Positions 33,368 through 41,875 of a DNA stretch of 64,000 nucleotides are shown here, piece by piece. The notes under the pieces are model-generated. The model was given only the letters and a program-made list of their open reading frames with translations, was not told where the DNA came from and did not search any database. Numbering within the stretch: the stretch's first letter is position 1; every line of letters begins with the position of its first letter. The stretch covers positions 123,446 to 187,445 of the forward strand of contig CANRIS010000001.1 in NCBI GenBank assembly GCA_947630725.1, written 5' to 3'. This DNA comes from an uncultured Clostridia bacterium (GTDB taxonomy: Bacteria > Bacillota > Clostridia > Lachnospirales > CAG-274). Made by a program: the position numbers and the translations under genes.

Positions 33368-34597
33368 TCAAAGCCGTATATCTCTCAGCGAGATGCCTTT
33401 ATTTTTTGCAGCAGCGGCAAGATCCTCATATTCGGCCTTTGTTTTTGTTGTTCCAAAGCCCTCTGAGGTCTTTATTCTTATGTCTCCGTATTCTGTGGAA
33501 ACGGTTTTTTCTTCTCTTTTGAGAACATATCTGCGGCATATGCTTTCTCTTATGCCTATGGTGGAGGTGTGCTTGAATATTGCCTCCAGAACGGCTTTTT
33601 TGTCGGCCTGCCTGCATATTACCTCCAGAATTATGCCGGGTCTGTTCTTCTTCATAAACGCCGGAACGGTATAGACCTCCAGCGCTCCCGACTCGTATAT
33701 TCTTTCTGTGGCAAAGCCCATTTCCTCGCCCGTCATATCGTCTATGCAGCAGCGAAGCTCCGACACGCTGTCATTCTCCTCCCCATCGGTACCCAGAAAA
33801 GCCCTGAGACAGTTTGCTGTTTTGTACTCTCTCGTACCCATACCGCAGCCTATTTTTTCGGTTTTCATAGGCGGCATATTTGAAAATTCGTCCGCAAAAT
33901 ATCTCAGAAGCGCAGCCCCCGTAGGGGTACACATTTCACCTTTAATATCTCCCGAATATGTAGGTATGCCCTTAAGTATGAGAGCCGTTGCGGGAGCAGG
34001 TACGGGAAGTATGCCGTGGGCGCACCTGACCGTGCCGAAACCTGTCCTAACGTCCGAGGCGATTATTCTGTCGGGGGCTATCTCCTCCACGAGCATACAG
34101 CAGCCCACAATATCGGCTATGGCGTCCATAGTCCCCACCTCGTGAAAGTGTATGTTTTCGGGCTCTCTGCCGTGAACCTTCGCCTCAGCCTCGGCAATTA
34201 TGCCGTATACCGCAGCCGCATTTTTCTTTACTTCCTCCGACACGTCAAGACTGTTTATAATGTCGAGTATGTCCTTATAGCCGCTGTGATGATGAGTATG
34301 GCTGTGACCCCCGTGGTTATGGGCGTGATGAATATGATGGGCGCTTTCGGAATGATCGGAGTGTGCAGGCTCTTCAAACATATCCTCGTTTTCTTCCCTA
34401 CCGCCTACGGTTATATTTATGTGGGAGCCTGTTATGCCACATCTCTCAGCTTTTGATATAGCCGCCTTTGTATCGGGTATGCCCAAATCGTTAAGCCTGC
34501 GTATAAAGTTGTCAGGCTCAGGGAGCAGCTCGGCAAGAGCCGCCATAAGCATATCGCCCGAAGCCCCCATATTGCATTCAAGAAAAAGTGTTTTCAT
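33368..34597 (-). CDS. larC: Nickel pincer cofactor biosynthesis protein LarC
   Basis: Inserts nickel into the pyridinium bisthiocarboxylate precursor to make the nickel-pincer cofactor. 409 residues in one frame, whereas some species make it by frameshifting from larC1/larC2. Seen: LFLECNMGASGDMLMAALAEL at the N-terminus, a His-rich stretch of about 30 residues (HHIHHAHNHGGHSHTHHH) that may hold nickel, FHEVGTMDAIADIVG, and TPTGAALLRYF. Fourteen bases after larB on the same strand. larA and larE are not in the window. Confidence 0.93.
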   Translation of the reverse strand: MKTLFLECNMGASGDMLMAALAELLPEPDNFIRRLNDLGIPDTKAAISKAERCGITGSHINITVGGREENEDMFEEPAHSDHSESAHHIHHAHNHGGHSHTHHHSGYKDILDIINSLDVSEEVKKNAAAVYGIIAEAEAKVHGREPENIHFHEVGTMDAIADIVGCCMLVEEIAPDRIIASDVRTGFGTVRCAHGILPVPAPATALILKGIPTYSGDIKGEMCTPTGAALLRYFADEFSNMPPMKTEKIGCGMGTREYKTANCLRAFLGTDGEENDSVSELRCCIDDMTGEEMGFATERIYESGALEVYTVPAFMKKNRPGIILEVICRQADKKAVLEAIFKHTSTIGIRESICRRYVLKREEKTVSTEYGDIRIKTSEGFGTTKTKAEYEDLAAAAKNKGISLRDIRL

Positions 34598-34611
34598 ACG
34601 AATAGTCCCCC

Positions 34612-35304
34612 TTATACTTCATAGGTTTTCATTTTGTTTATCATACCTGCAAGATAGCCTGCCCCGAAACCGTTGTCGATGTTTACAACGCTTACTCCGC
34701 TGGCGCAGGAGTTGAGCATCGAAAGAAGCGCAGACACTCCCCCGAAGGAGGCTCCGTAGCCTATGCTCGTGGGCAGCCCTATGACGGGACACGACACAAG
34801 TCCGCCTATAACGCTTGCAAGAGCGCCCTCCATTCCCGCAACGGTGATTATGACCCTCGCCTCTTCAAGATCCTTTTTATATCCCAGAAGTCTGTGTATG
34901 CCTGCGACTCCCACATCGTATATTCTTTTTACTCTGTTTCCATAAAACTCCGCCGTGACAGCCGCCTCCTCAGCCACGGGTATGTCGCTTGTGCCTCCCG
35001 TAGCCACAACAATGCAGCCCTCGCCGCAGCCATCGGGCATATTTCCGTATACGCCTATGTTTCCGCTGTCGAAATATTTTATGTCGATATGTTTTTTTAT
35101 CTCCTCGGCCTTTTCACGGTCAAGTCTCGTTATAAGCACCCTCTCCTGCCCGTTTTCGGCAAGAGCCTTTGTTATTTTTATTATCTGCTCCGAGGTTTTG
35201 CCGCTTCCGTATATGACCTCCCCTGCTCCCTGTCTTTTTTCCCTGTCAAAATCGGGCTTTGCAAACCCAAGATCCTCATATCCCTTTTTTCCGTTTTCTT
35301 CCAT
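34612..35304 (-). CDS. larB: Nickel pincer cofactor biosynthesis protein LarB
   Basis: Carboxylates and hydrolyses nicotinic acid adenine dinucleotide, the first step of nickel-pincer cofactor synthesis. 230 residues. The N-terminus has FDREKRQGAGEVIYGSGKT, and the C-terminal PurE-like domain has VVATGGTSDIPVAEEAAVTA, VAGMEGALASVIGGL, and PVIGLPTSIGYGASFGGVSA. ATG at 35304 stands eleven bases after AAGGTGG; an ATG nine bases further up is too close to it. First gene of a larB-larC operon. Confidence 0.93.
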   Translation of the reverse strand: MEENGKKGYEDLGFAKPDFDREKRQGAGEVIYGSGKTSEQIIKITKALAENGQERVLITRLDREKAEEIKKHIDIKYFDSGNIGVYGNMPDGCGEGCIVVATGGTSDIPVAEEAAVTAEFYGNRVKRIYDVGVAGIHRLLGYKKDLEEARVIITVAGMEGALASVIGGLVSCPVIGLPTSIGYGASFGGVSALLSMLNSCASGVSVVNIDNGFGAGYLAGMINKMKTYEV

Positions 35305-35359
35305 AAAACTCATTCCACCTTATTTTTTTCCTTATTTTTCGGACACAAGTCACAATTAT

Positions 35360-35387
35360 ATTATATCATAGAATAAAAACTTTTCAA
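35360..35387 (-). promoter_or_regulatory. larBC promoter
   Basis: Minus strand TTGAAA, 16-base spacer, TATAAT; divergent from the pectate lyase promoter. Confidence 0.6.
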
Positions 35388-35426
35388 TCTCGTAAATATC
35401 GAAAAAATAAAAAAAAGCTGTTCCTT

Positions 35427-35455
35427 TTGTTCAAAATATGTGCTATAATTATAAT
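35427..35455 (+). promoter_or_regulatory. Pectate lyase promoter
   Basis: TTGTTC, 17-base spacer, TATAAT; an overlapping second TATAAT lies six bases upstream. Confidence 0.55.
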
Positions 35456-35492
35456 GTTAATGAAAAAACATAAAAAAGGAGGAAAAATATTA

Positions 35493-38400
35493 ATGAAAAA
35501 ACGACTATTGGCTCTTCTTCTTTCGGGAGTTATGGCCGCAGGCACATTGGTCGTATCGGGTGTGCCGACACTGGCAAGACCCTTTGACCAGAATGCGCTG
35601 CCCATTGACATAGGCTATAACTTCAGAGATACAACAGATCTTCAGGCCGATTATTTTGAAGACAACAACGTATGGATACTGACATGGCCCTCTGTCGCAA
35701 AGGACGGCTCTCTCCTCAATCAGAATCCTCTCAGGGCATCCGACTCCATTTATTCGGCTCCGGGCGATCCTGCAGGCAGCTTTACGCAGCCCTCTCAGGG
35801 TCTTATCGTAAAATATAACGGCTGGTTCAAGGAATACAGCCCCAGCAAATTGTCCATAAGTCTTACGGGCAATGAAGAGGTAATGAAGGGTATCGTTGCG
35901 GGAGAAGGCTCGGCGGATCAGCAGACGATACTTGACTATGCCTATGATTCAAACACCAAGGCATACCTCACAGGCACCAAATCCCACATTGACGAAGAAG
36001 TCGTTGCTGTCGGATACGCAAAGTCCTACAAGTTAGAGTATAAGGAAAGCACCTCCGACACATGGCTTGACGCAGGCAGCATCGGAAAGATCGACCATCA
36101 GAAAAAGCTCTTTATGTCTCCCGACACCGAGGGAGCATATCCCAAAACCGATCCGAACGGTCTTCAGTATGTAGAGGACAACAAGGGTACGGTATTTCTT
36201 ATTACTCAGCAGGTCGAGACCTTCCCCACAAACATAGAGCTTGAAGAGGGCAAGGAATACGACATAAGAATTTCCGCATATGACGGCAGCGGAAACAAGA
36301 TCAACATTGACGAGGACGCATTTTCAACCACCATCACCGCAGGAAAAAGCAACGTAATAAAGAAAGAGGCCTTTCCTACGGTCGAAGGCGCAGGAAAATA
36401 TACATCGGGCGGACGTACTACTCTCACCTCAAAGGGCGAAGTCTATGTGGTAACAAACCTTGAGGACAGCGTGAGCAATCCCCCCGAAGGTTCTCTCCGC
36501 TACGGACTTAAGAACAGAAAGGGCGCAAATGTTCCTCTCACCATCGTGTTTGCCGTAGGAGGCACAATACATATCGACCCAACGGCAACAAAGGGCGACA
36601 GAAAAATCGAATTTGGCAACAACACCACCGTTGCGGGTCAGACGGCTCCCGGCGAGGGCATAACCATAGCGGGAGGCAGCTGCAAAATCACGGGCGACAA
36701 TATCATTATGAGATATATGCGTTTCCGTACGGGCGAGGGATATGACATTGACGGAGCCACCATAAAGGGCTCGAACATTGTCGTTGACCACTGCTCATTC
36801 AGCTGGGGCATTGACGAAACATTTACGGCAAAGGAGCTCCTTAATTCGTCAGTATCCTATAACATTATATCGAGCGGCCTCACTATGGTCAATAAAAACG
36901 GCGACAACAACAACGATGCAGAGCTTATGGCAGGCGAAAGCGAGTTCAAGCACGGTATGGGCTCTCTCCTCAACGGATATAACGCCACCATAACCCACAA
37001 CGTATGGGCGCACAACGGCACGAGAAACCCCAGATTTGAGGGAGGCTTTGAATATCTCGGCAAAAACTATGACAATCTGCTGACATATGCAAACAACGTA
37101 GTTTATAACTGGGGTCACAACTCCTCATACGGCGGCGAAAGAGGCAACGGAAAAGTCAACTTTGAGGGCAACTATTATAAAGCAGGCCCCAATACCCTTG
37201 ACAAGTGCAAAAACCGAATAATGGACTTCGACTCATCATCAACGGGAAAGAGTACATATTATATCAGCGACAACTATATAAACGGTTCTGCGGCAGCCGA
37301 CACCGACACAAACGCATGGTATGACAAAACTCAGGCAAACTTCTCAAACTCACGCTTTGAGATCGAAAACGACTATACTGCCGAGTCTGCTCTCACTGCA
37401 TACGAAAAGGTTATGGCAGGCGTTGGCGCAAGCCTTCACAGAGACGCTCAGGACGACAGACTTATCGCTCAGATAAAGAACGGCACGGGTCGTTTCATAA
37501 ACAGCGAAAAAGAGGCAGGCGGATATATTACCATTGAAAATGCAAAGGGTCCCGCCGACTCCGACAGTGACGGTATACCCGACTTTTATGAGACTCTTCT
37601 GGGAACAAGCTCCTCCGACAAAGAGGATTCGACAGTTCTTATAGAGGACGAAAGCAGCCCTTATTACGGATATACAAACCTTGAAGTATATATAAACGAC
37701 ATCACAGGCGAATGGGGTGACAACAGTCTCCTTAAGGACAAGGCTGTTGAAGGAAGCGCATCGGATCGTACGTTCTCAAGCGATGATATGGCAATTGTCG
37801 AAATAATCGACAATAAGGGCAGCAACGTATTTAACGCCACAAACACCGACCTTATCGCAGGAGAAGAATATACCGTAAAGCTTAAGAGCAACCTCCCCGA
37901 TCTGGGACAGGGATATGTACTGCTTAACGATCAGAAGCTTGAGGGCAGCGAAGATCTTGTAATAAAGCCCACCGAAACAGGTTCTTATCTCATGCAGGCA
38001 GTATACAGATCCACAGAGGCAAACGCACCCTTTACAATGTCCGATCCCATAAATGTTACGGTACTTAAAAACAAGGATAACATGCCGGAATTTACGGCAC
38101 AAGATATAGGAAATGTAAAGGCAAACGGAACGGTTTCTTATGATGCGGACGACAAGTCCCTCATAGTCGAGGGCGCAGGCCTCATAGGTTATACATCGTC
38201 CTCGTCAAAACAGACAGACGACGCTTTCTTCTATGACTATAAGGAAGTCGAAGGCGACTTTGATATTTCCGCAAAAATCGAAAATTGGGAAAAGATCGAC
38301 TACTATCAGAAGGCAGGCCTTATGGTAAGAGAATCGGCGGATCCCAAGTCAAAATTCTATATGAACACATTGACATATATAAAGGGTGAGGAATACAGCG

Positions 38401-39077
38401 ATAATAACGCAGGTACCGATGTTGAGGGCAAAAGCGTATGCGCTATGAACGTAGGTCCCGTTGTGAGAGAGACAGACGGCGCCAACGTAGTCGGCACAAG
38501 CTATGCGACCATAAACAAATATCTGAGTATCCCCAAAAAGAGAGCAAGTCAGACTCCCAACCCCGTATATATGAGGATAGTCAGAAGCGGCAATACAATA
38601 GAAATGTATGCGTCAATGGAAAAGAAGAGCGTTTCGGGCTCTGCAGGCGGCAGCACAGGCGGCACCGCCGAGGAAAAGGGTCTTGTGGGCGATATTGACG
38701 GAAACGGAAGTCTCACCGCAAACGATGCGGCTGTACTTCTTGCAAGCATCAACGGAACCAACAGACCGGAATGGAATACCTCAGACAAATATTATACCGA
38801 TGTAAACGGCGATGACGTTGTGGATCTTTCGGACGTAAACGGCATAATAAGCAAGGTTCTGGATTCTTCATACAAGTTTGCCGACAAGAGCGGCGGCGAA
38901 GGCGGCAGCGGCGATGAGGAAACGGAAACAGAGGAAATCGCATGGATAAAGCTTGGCAGCTACGAAACTACCCTTTCGGGCAAATGTCTTGTGGGCTTTG
39001 CAGTTGACGCAGCTCAGGATACCACGGACATAGTTAAGTATAACAAAGCTAAATTCAGCGAAATAACCATAAAATAA
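35493..39077 (+). CDS. Secreted pectate lyase with dockerin
   Basis: 1194 residues; ATG after AAGGAGG. Signal peptide to about 30. About 30-305: fibronectin-like beta region. About 315-690: right-handed beta-helix polysaccharide lyase (PL1-type) with GSLRYGLKN, IVVDHCSFSWGIDETF and THNVWAHNGTRNPRFEGG. About 690-715: DSDSDGIPDFYETLLGT, a calcium-binding thrombospondin-3-type segment. About 760-900: beta domains. About 915-1050: first part of a ConA-like/DUF1349-like sugar-binding domain (DFDISAKIENWEKIDYYQKA, YMRIVRSGNTIEMYAS). About 1062-1132: type I dockerin (GDIDGNGSLTANDAAVLLAS, DVNGDDVVDLSDVNGIISKV). About 1149-1194: the last strands of the ConA-like domain (WIKLGSYE ... AKFSEITIK). So the dockerin interrupts a domain. 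Confidence 0.9.
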   Translation: MKKRLLALLLSGVMAAGTLVVSGVPTLARPFDQNALPIDIGYNFRDTTDLQADYFEDNNVWILTWPSVAKDGSLLNQNPLRASDSIYSAPGDPAGSFTQPSQGLIVKYNGWFKEYSPSKLSISLTGNEEVMKGIVAGEGSADQQTILDYAYDSNTKAYLTGTKSHIDEEVVAVGYAKSYKLEYKESTSDTWLDAGSIGKIDHQKKLFMSPDTEGAYPKTDPNGLQYVEDNKGTVFLITQQVETFPTNIELEEGKEYDIRISAYDGSGNKINIDEDAFSTTITAGKSNVIKKEAFPTVEGAGKYTSGGRTTLTSKGEVYVVTNLEDSVSNPPEGSLRYGLKNRKGANVPLTIVFAVGGTIHIDPTATKGDRKIEFGNNTTVAGQTAPGEGITIAGGSCKITGDNIIMRYMRFRTGEGYDIDGATIKGSNIVVDHCSFSWGIDETFTAKELLNSSVSYNIISSGLTMVNKNGDNNNDAELMAGESEFKHGMGSLLNGYNATITHNVWAHNGTRNPRFEGGFEYLGKNYDNLLTYANNVVYNWGHNSSYGGERGNGKVNFEGNYYKAGPNTLDKCKNRIMDFDSSSTGKSTYYISDNYINGSAAADTDTNAWYDKTQANFSNSRFEIENDYTAESALTAYEKVMAGVGASLHRDAQDDRLIAQIKNGTGRFINSEKEAGGYITIENAKGPADSDSDGIPDFYETLLGTSSSDKEDSTVLIEDESSPYYGYTNLEVYINDITGEWGDNSLLKDKAVEGSASDRTFSSDDMAIVEIIDNKGSNVFNATNTDLIAGEEYTVKLKSNLPDLGQGYVLLNDQKLEGSEDLVIKPTETGSYLMQAVYRSTEANAPFTMSDPINVTVLKNKDNMPEFTAQDIGNVKANGTVSYDADDKSLIVEGAGLIGYTSSSSKQTDDAFFYDYKEVEGDFDISAKIENWEKIDYYQKAGLMVRESADPKSKFYMNTLTYIKGEEYSDNNAGTDVEGKSVCAMNVGPVVRETDGANVVGTSYATINKYLSIPKKRASQTPNPVYMRIVRSGNTIEMYASMEKKSVSGSAGGSTGGTAEEKGLVGDIDGNGSLTANDAAVLLASINGTNRPEWNTSDKYYTDVNGDDVVDLSDVNGIISKVLDSSYKFADKSGGEGGSGDEETETEEIAWIKLGSYETTLSGKCLVGFAVDAAQDTTDIVKYNKAKFSEITIK

Positions 39078-39143
39078 TCAAATAATTTTTATCGGCATCT
39101 GCGGCGCAGTATGTGCCGTGCCGACAACAGAAAAACAACAACT

Positions 39144-39183
39144 AAAAGGGAGAGGTCTTTAATATAAGACTTCTCCCCTTTTT
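39144..39183 (+). terminator. Terminator after the pectate lyase
   Basis: AAAAGGGAGAGGTCTT pairs with AAGACTTCTCCCCTTTTT around TAATAT. Confidence 0.85.
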
Positions 39184-39316
39184 AGGTTTTTGCACATTTT
39201 TTAAGTGGGATAAACATAAGACTTATCTTTCGCATATGGCAGATATGCGCGGAGCCGAAGGTTAGGGTACAAAAAACAGTCTGTCAGTCGGTATATAAAA
39301 TATATATAAGTCGCTT

Positions 39317-39775
39317 TTATAAGTCATTATCCCCCGTAAGGTTGTCTATGGCTTTGTCTGCCACTTCAAGCCCCTTTATAAGAAATTCGGGGACCTTCAC
39401 CTCCAGCTCCACTGCATTTTCAAGAACGCTCCTTATCTCATTCACAAGGTATGACGCCAGTACAAACCACCCAATACCTATGCAAAAATCCAGATTTATG
39501 CCCAGAAGATCACCCAGAAGCGTAAAGGAATGAGATATGAAGAACGAAGCAAGTATAACTACCCAATACAAAACCTTTTTAACTATGCCTCTTGCGCCGG
39601 TGACGGAGTTCTCTCTGCATTGAACCCTTGCGAGATACCAGCCTGTCAGCCAGTCGAGTATATTGAACATAAGAAACCCCGCAAACAATATCCTGTATTT
39701 TCCGAATACCGTAGTCAGGGCGGCTGCTGCTATACCGCCCAAAAGATTTATTTTATTGAACACTATATCCGTCAT
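39317..39775 (-). CDS. Phage-type holin (TcdE/holin-4 family)
   Basis: 152 residues with three or four hydrophobic segments: AAALTTVFGKYRILFAGFLMF, the family block NILDWLTGWYLARV, YWVVILASFFISHSF and IGIGWFVLASYLVNEI. Matches the phage holin family that includes TcdE, which makes holes for release of lysins or large toxins. The start overlaps the stop of the small protein upstream (ATGA), behind GGGAGG. No endolysin gene is adjacent, so it is either a remnant or has another export role. Confidence 0.8.
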   Translation of the reverse strand: MTDIVFNKINLLGGIAAAALTTVFGKYRILFAGFLMFNILDWLTGWYLARVQCRENSVTGARGIVKKVLYWVVILASFFISHSFTLLGDLLGINLDFCIGIGWFVLASYLVNEIRSVLENAVELEVKVPEFLIKGLEVADKAIDNLTGDNDL

Positions 39776-40002
39776 ATTGACTGCGCCTCCCGAAGTTTTT
39801 CAAGTTCCTTTTCAAGCTCTTCTTCAAGCCTGTTTATATTGCTTCTGTAAGCGGCTCTCTTTGATTTTATCTCTGAATATTCTTCTTCTCCGAGCGCCCC
39901 GTCAACATACTTAAGGGTTTTATAGTCGGTCTGACACAAAAGCTGTTTGTAGGCGTTTATTTTCATTAATATTTCTTCCGTTTTTCCTTCGGTTAAATCC
40001 AT
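39772..40002 (-). CDS. Small phage-module coiled-coil protein
   Basis: 76 residues: YKQLLCQTDYKTLKYVDGAL, EEYSEIKSKRAAYRSNINRL, then a Glu/Lys heptad-like helix. This pattern (Q-L-TDYK-LKY-G--EEY---K--R---R--IN-LE) is common next to tail-fibre and holin genes of Clostridial prophages; function unknown. ATG at 40002 has GGAG eight bases ahead; an ATG nine bases further upstream is inside the ribosome site. Coupled to the holin gene by overlap. Confidence 0.65.
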   Translation of the reverse strand: MDLTEGKTEEILMKINAYKQLLCQTDYKTLKYVDGALGEEEYSEIKSKRAAYRSNINRLEEELEKELEKLREAQSI

Positions 40003-40023
40003 TTTATACACTCCTTTCTTTTT

Positions 40024-41022
40024 CTACTGTGCCACTCTGAAACACAGCGGCATAGATTTGTACTCTGTCACCATGCCGAATCTCGCTCCGTAGCCTGCCA
40101 CCACAGCCTCTCCCGTACTGTTTCCACAAATTGATGCCGTCCACCAATCTACACGGGTCAGACTGCCGTCAGGCTTATATTTGTACTTAAGCAGATTTTT
40201 ATATGTGTGGGCAAAAAGGGGATACTGCAACGCAAGTCCTGCTCCGTGTTGCAGAGGGCTTCTCACCAGAGCGCCGAAAATCTCAAATTCAAGAGGCGCC
40301 CAGACTTTTCCTAAGCTTCGCCATTTATAGCCTAACGGATCTTTCAGGGGCTCTCCGTCTTCCGAATATCTGAATTCCATAAGCATTCCCTTATCGGTTA
40401 TGACGTTTTTTACGTTTTGCGGCAAGGCGTCATATACCTCTGAATTGAGGTGGGAATATACATTCGATGCCAAATATGGACACTGGGTCTCTACGGTTCC
40501 GTTGTTGTTCCTGACGTCTTTCCATGTGACATCGTTGCCATAGCATACCTCCGACATAAAATCAATATGATGTCCGAGGGTTCCCGTTCTGTCTGCGTTG
40601 TAGGTGCCTGTATAGGTATCTATGCCCATTATCTGTATTTTGTAGGGCTTTTTTCCGCCACGTTCATTGTCGGTCATTTCTATATTTATATAGTCTCCCG
40701 TCATTATGCCCTTATAATTTCCACGGGATATTCTCGACTTTATCCACGCCCACGGATCGCCGCCGTGTTCTTCTATCTCGGATGCAAATTTCTCGGTAAG
40801 ATCAGTATTTTCGTATGTATGTCTTAAAATGCTGTCCCTGATCTCAAAGCTGTTTTCTACCTCGGTTTTGTCGGACAGCCTGAGAATGTCGTTCTCTATT
40901 TCTTCTATTCTGTCTCTTGCTCTCCGATCGCACAGAGGGTGAATGTCTCCCTTGCCGTCTCTGATATATTCGGCTTCAAGCTCATCCGAAGGCTCATAGA
41001 TCATATGAGGATTGTTTTCCAT
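40024..41022 (-). CDS. Phage tail-fibre-like protein with C-type-lectin-like C-terminus
   Basis: 332 residues, no signal peptide. N-terminus acidic/helical (DRIEEIENDILRLSDKTEVE, a short coiled coil as in tail-fibre stems). The middle (WIKSRISRGNYKGIMTGDYI ... IQIMGIDTYTG ... GHHIDFMSE) and the end (RVDWWTASICGN ... GYGARFGMVTEYKSMPLCFR) match the DUF6273-like fold seen on Clostridial phage fibres, with the closing WW-x-S ... CFRVA motif. Such domains can be targets of diversity-generating retroelements; no reverse transcriptase is seen here. ATG at 41022 has CAGGAG eight bases ahead; a GTG nine bases upstream is too close. Confidence 0.6.
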   Translation of the reverse strand: MENNPHMIYEPSDELEAEYIRDGKGDIHPLCDRRARDRIEEIENDILRLSDKTEVENSFEIRDSILRHTYENTDLTEKFASEIEEHGGDPWAWIKSRISRGNYKGIMTGDYINIEMTDNERGGKKPYKIQIMGIDTYTGTYNADRTGTLGHHIDFMSEVCYGNDVTWKDVRNNNGTVETQCPYLASNVYSHLNSEVYDALPQNVKNVITDKGMLMEFRYSEDGEPLKDPLGYKWRSLGKVWAPLEFEIFGALVRSPLQHGAGLALQYPLFAHTYKNLLKYKYKPDGSLTRVDWWTASICGNSTGEAVVAGYGARFGMVTEYKSMPLCFRVAQ

Positions 41023-41244
41023 AGTCTTCACTCCTGTCTTTTTAAAAATTTTGTTTTCGCTTTGTTTTCACGGATACAGCGGCAGACCGCAGCCAAAATC
41101 AGCCGCAGTCCGCCATGGCCTGTATAAGCTTTCCTGCTTCCCCTAAAATATAGCACGTTAATACTGCAAAACAGTGACATTTTGCCCTTTATATGCGACA
41201 TCACGTCACAAATAAGCCTTTTGCCCTCAAAAAAATCCATTCCA

Positions 41245-41278
41245 TAAAAAAATCACCTGCTTATTTGCAGATGATTTT
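41245..41278 (-). terminator. Terminator after the lipoprotein gene
   Basis: Minus strand AAAATCATCTGC pairs with GCAGGTGATTTTTTTA around AAATAA; a good T-run follows. The rest of the 283-base gap upstream of the phage module shows no gene. Confidence 0.8.
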
Positions 41279-41305
41279 AGATTTAAAAACAGATTGTGCC
41301 GGAAA

Positions 41306-41875
41306 TTACTCTCCGAGATATACTGCCGACTCCACAGCCGCTCTGACCTCGGCGATCTCGTTTTCGTCGGCATCGTGCATGATCGTTCCGTCAGCCACAA
41401 TAACCGTACGTTCGTCAAGTATCTCTGACGATGCCACAAGAATGCGTACATCTCCGTTGAATTTTTTTGACTTTGCGGTATATCTCAGCAGCTCCGTACC
41501 CTTTTCGGTAGGTTCACGTTTAAAATCAAGCACCTCTACCTCGGTATCCTCGCTGCTGAAAGCCTTTATGACGTCCTCCGGAGATTCGGGAAGTCCCGAA
41601 GTATCCGTATCGTCAACAACAGACGTTGTTATCGTAACATCGTCTTTGACATAGGCTGTACTTTTTGAATTGTTGAAGTTGATTCCCCAGTCGCCTTGGG
41701 GCAGCTCTATGCTTATGTTTGTCTGTCCCGTGTTGTTCCCCTGAACCGTTTCTATGATTTCTCTTTCTTTGCGTTCATTGTTTACGCCGTGCTGCGTAGT
41801 CTCGTTTGCAACCTCGCCGCATGCCGACAGCATGACAGCCGCCGCAGCAGCAAGTATAAAGCCTTTAAGCCTCAC
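41306..41875 (-). CDS. Lipoprotein of unknown function
   Basis: 189 residues. Signal peptide [19 protein letters not shown] with a clear lipobox, then a Gln/Asn/Thr-rich linker and a soluble domain ([20 protein letters not shown] ... [20 protein letters not shown]) I do not recognise. GTG at 41875 is chosen because GAAGGGAG lies nine bases ahead; TTG at 41884 is a second possibility. The start overlaps the end of the large activase gene, so it is in that operon, and a terminator follows. Confidence 0.75.
   Translation of the reverse strand: MRLKGFILAAAAAVMLSACGEVANETTQHGVNNERKEREIIETVQGNNTGQTNISIELPQGDWGINFNNSKSTAYVKDDVTITTSVVDDTDTSGLPESPEDVIKAFSSEDTEVEVLDFKREPTEKGTELLRYTAKSKKFNGDVRILVASSEILDERTVIVADGTIMHDADENEIAEVRAAVESAVYLGE

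Noticed and set aside
33121..33370. Coding frames across element A
   Set aside because: Short frames on both strands arise from perfect palindromes; no ribosome sites, and the translations are Arg/Pro-rich noise.
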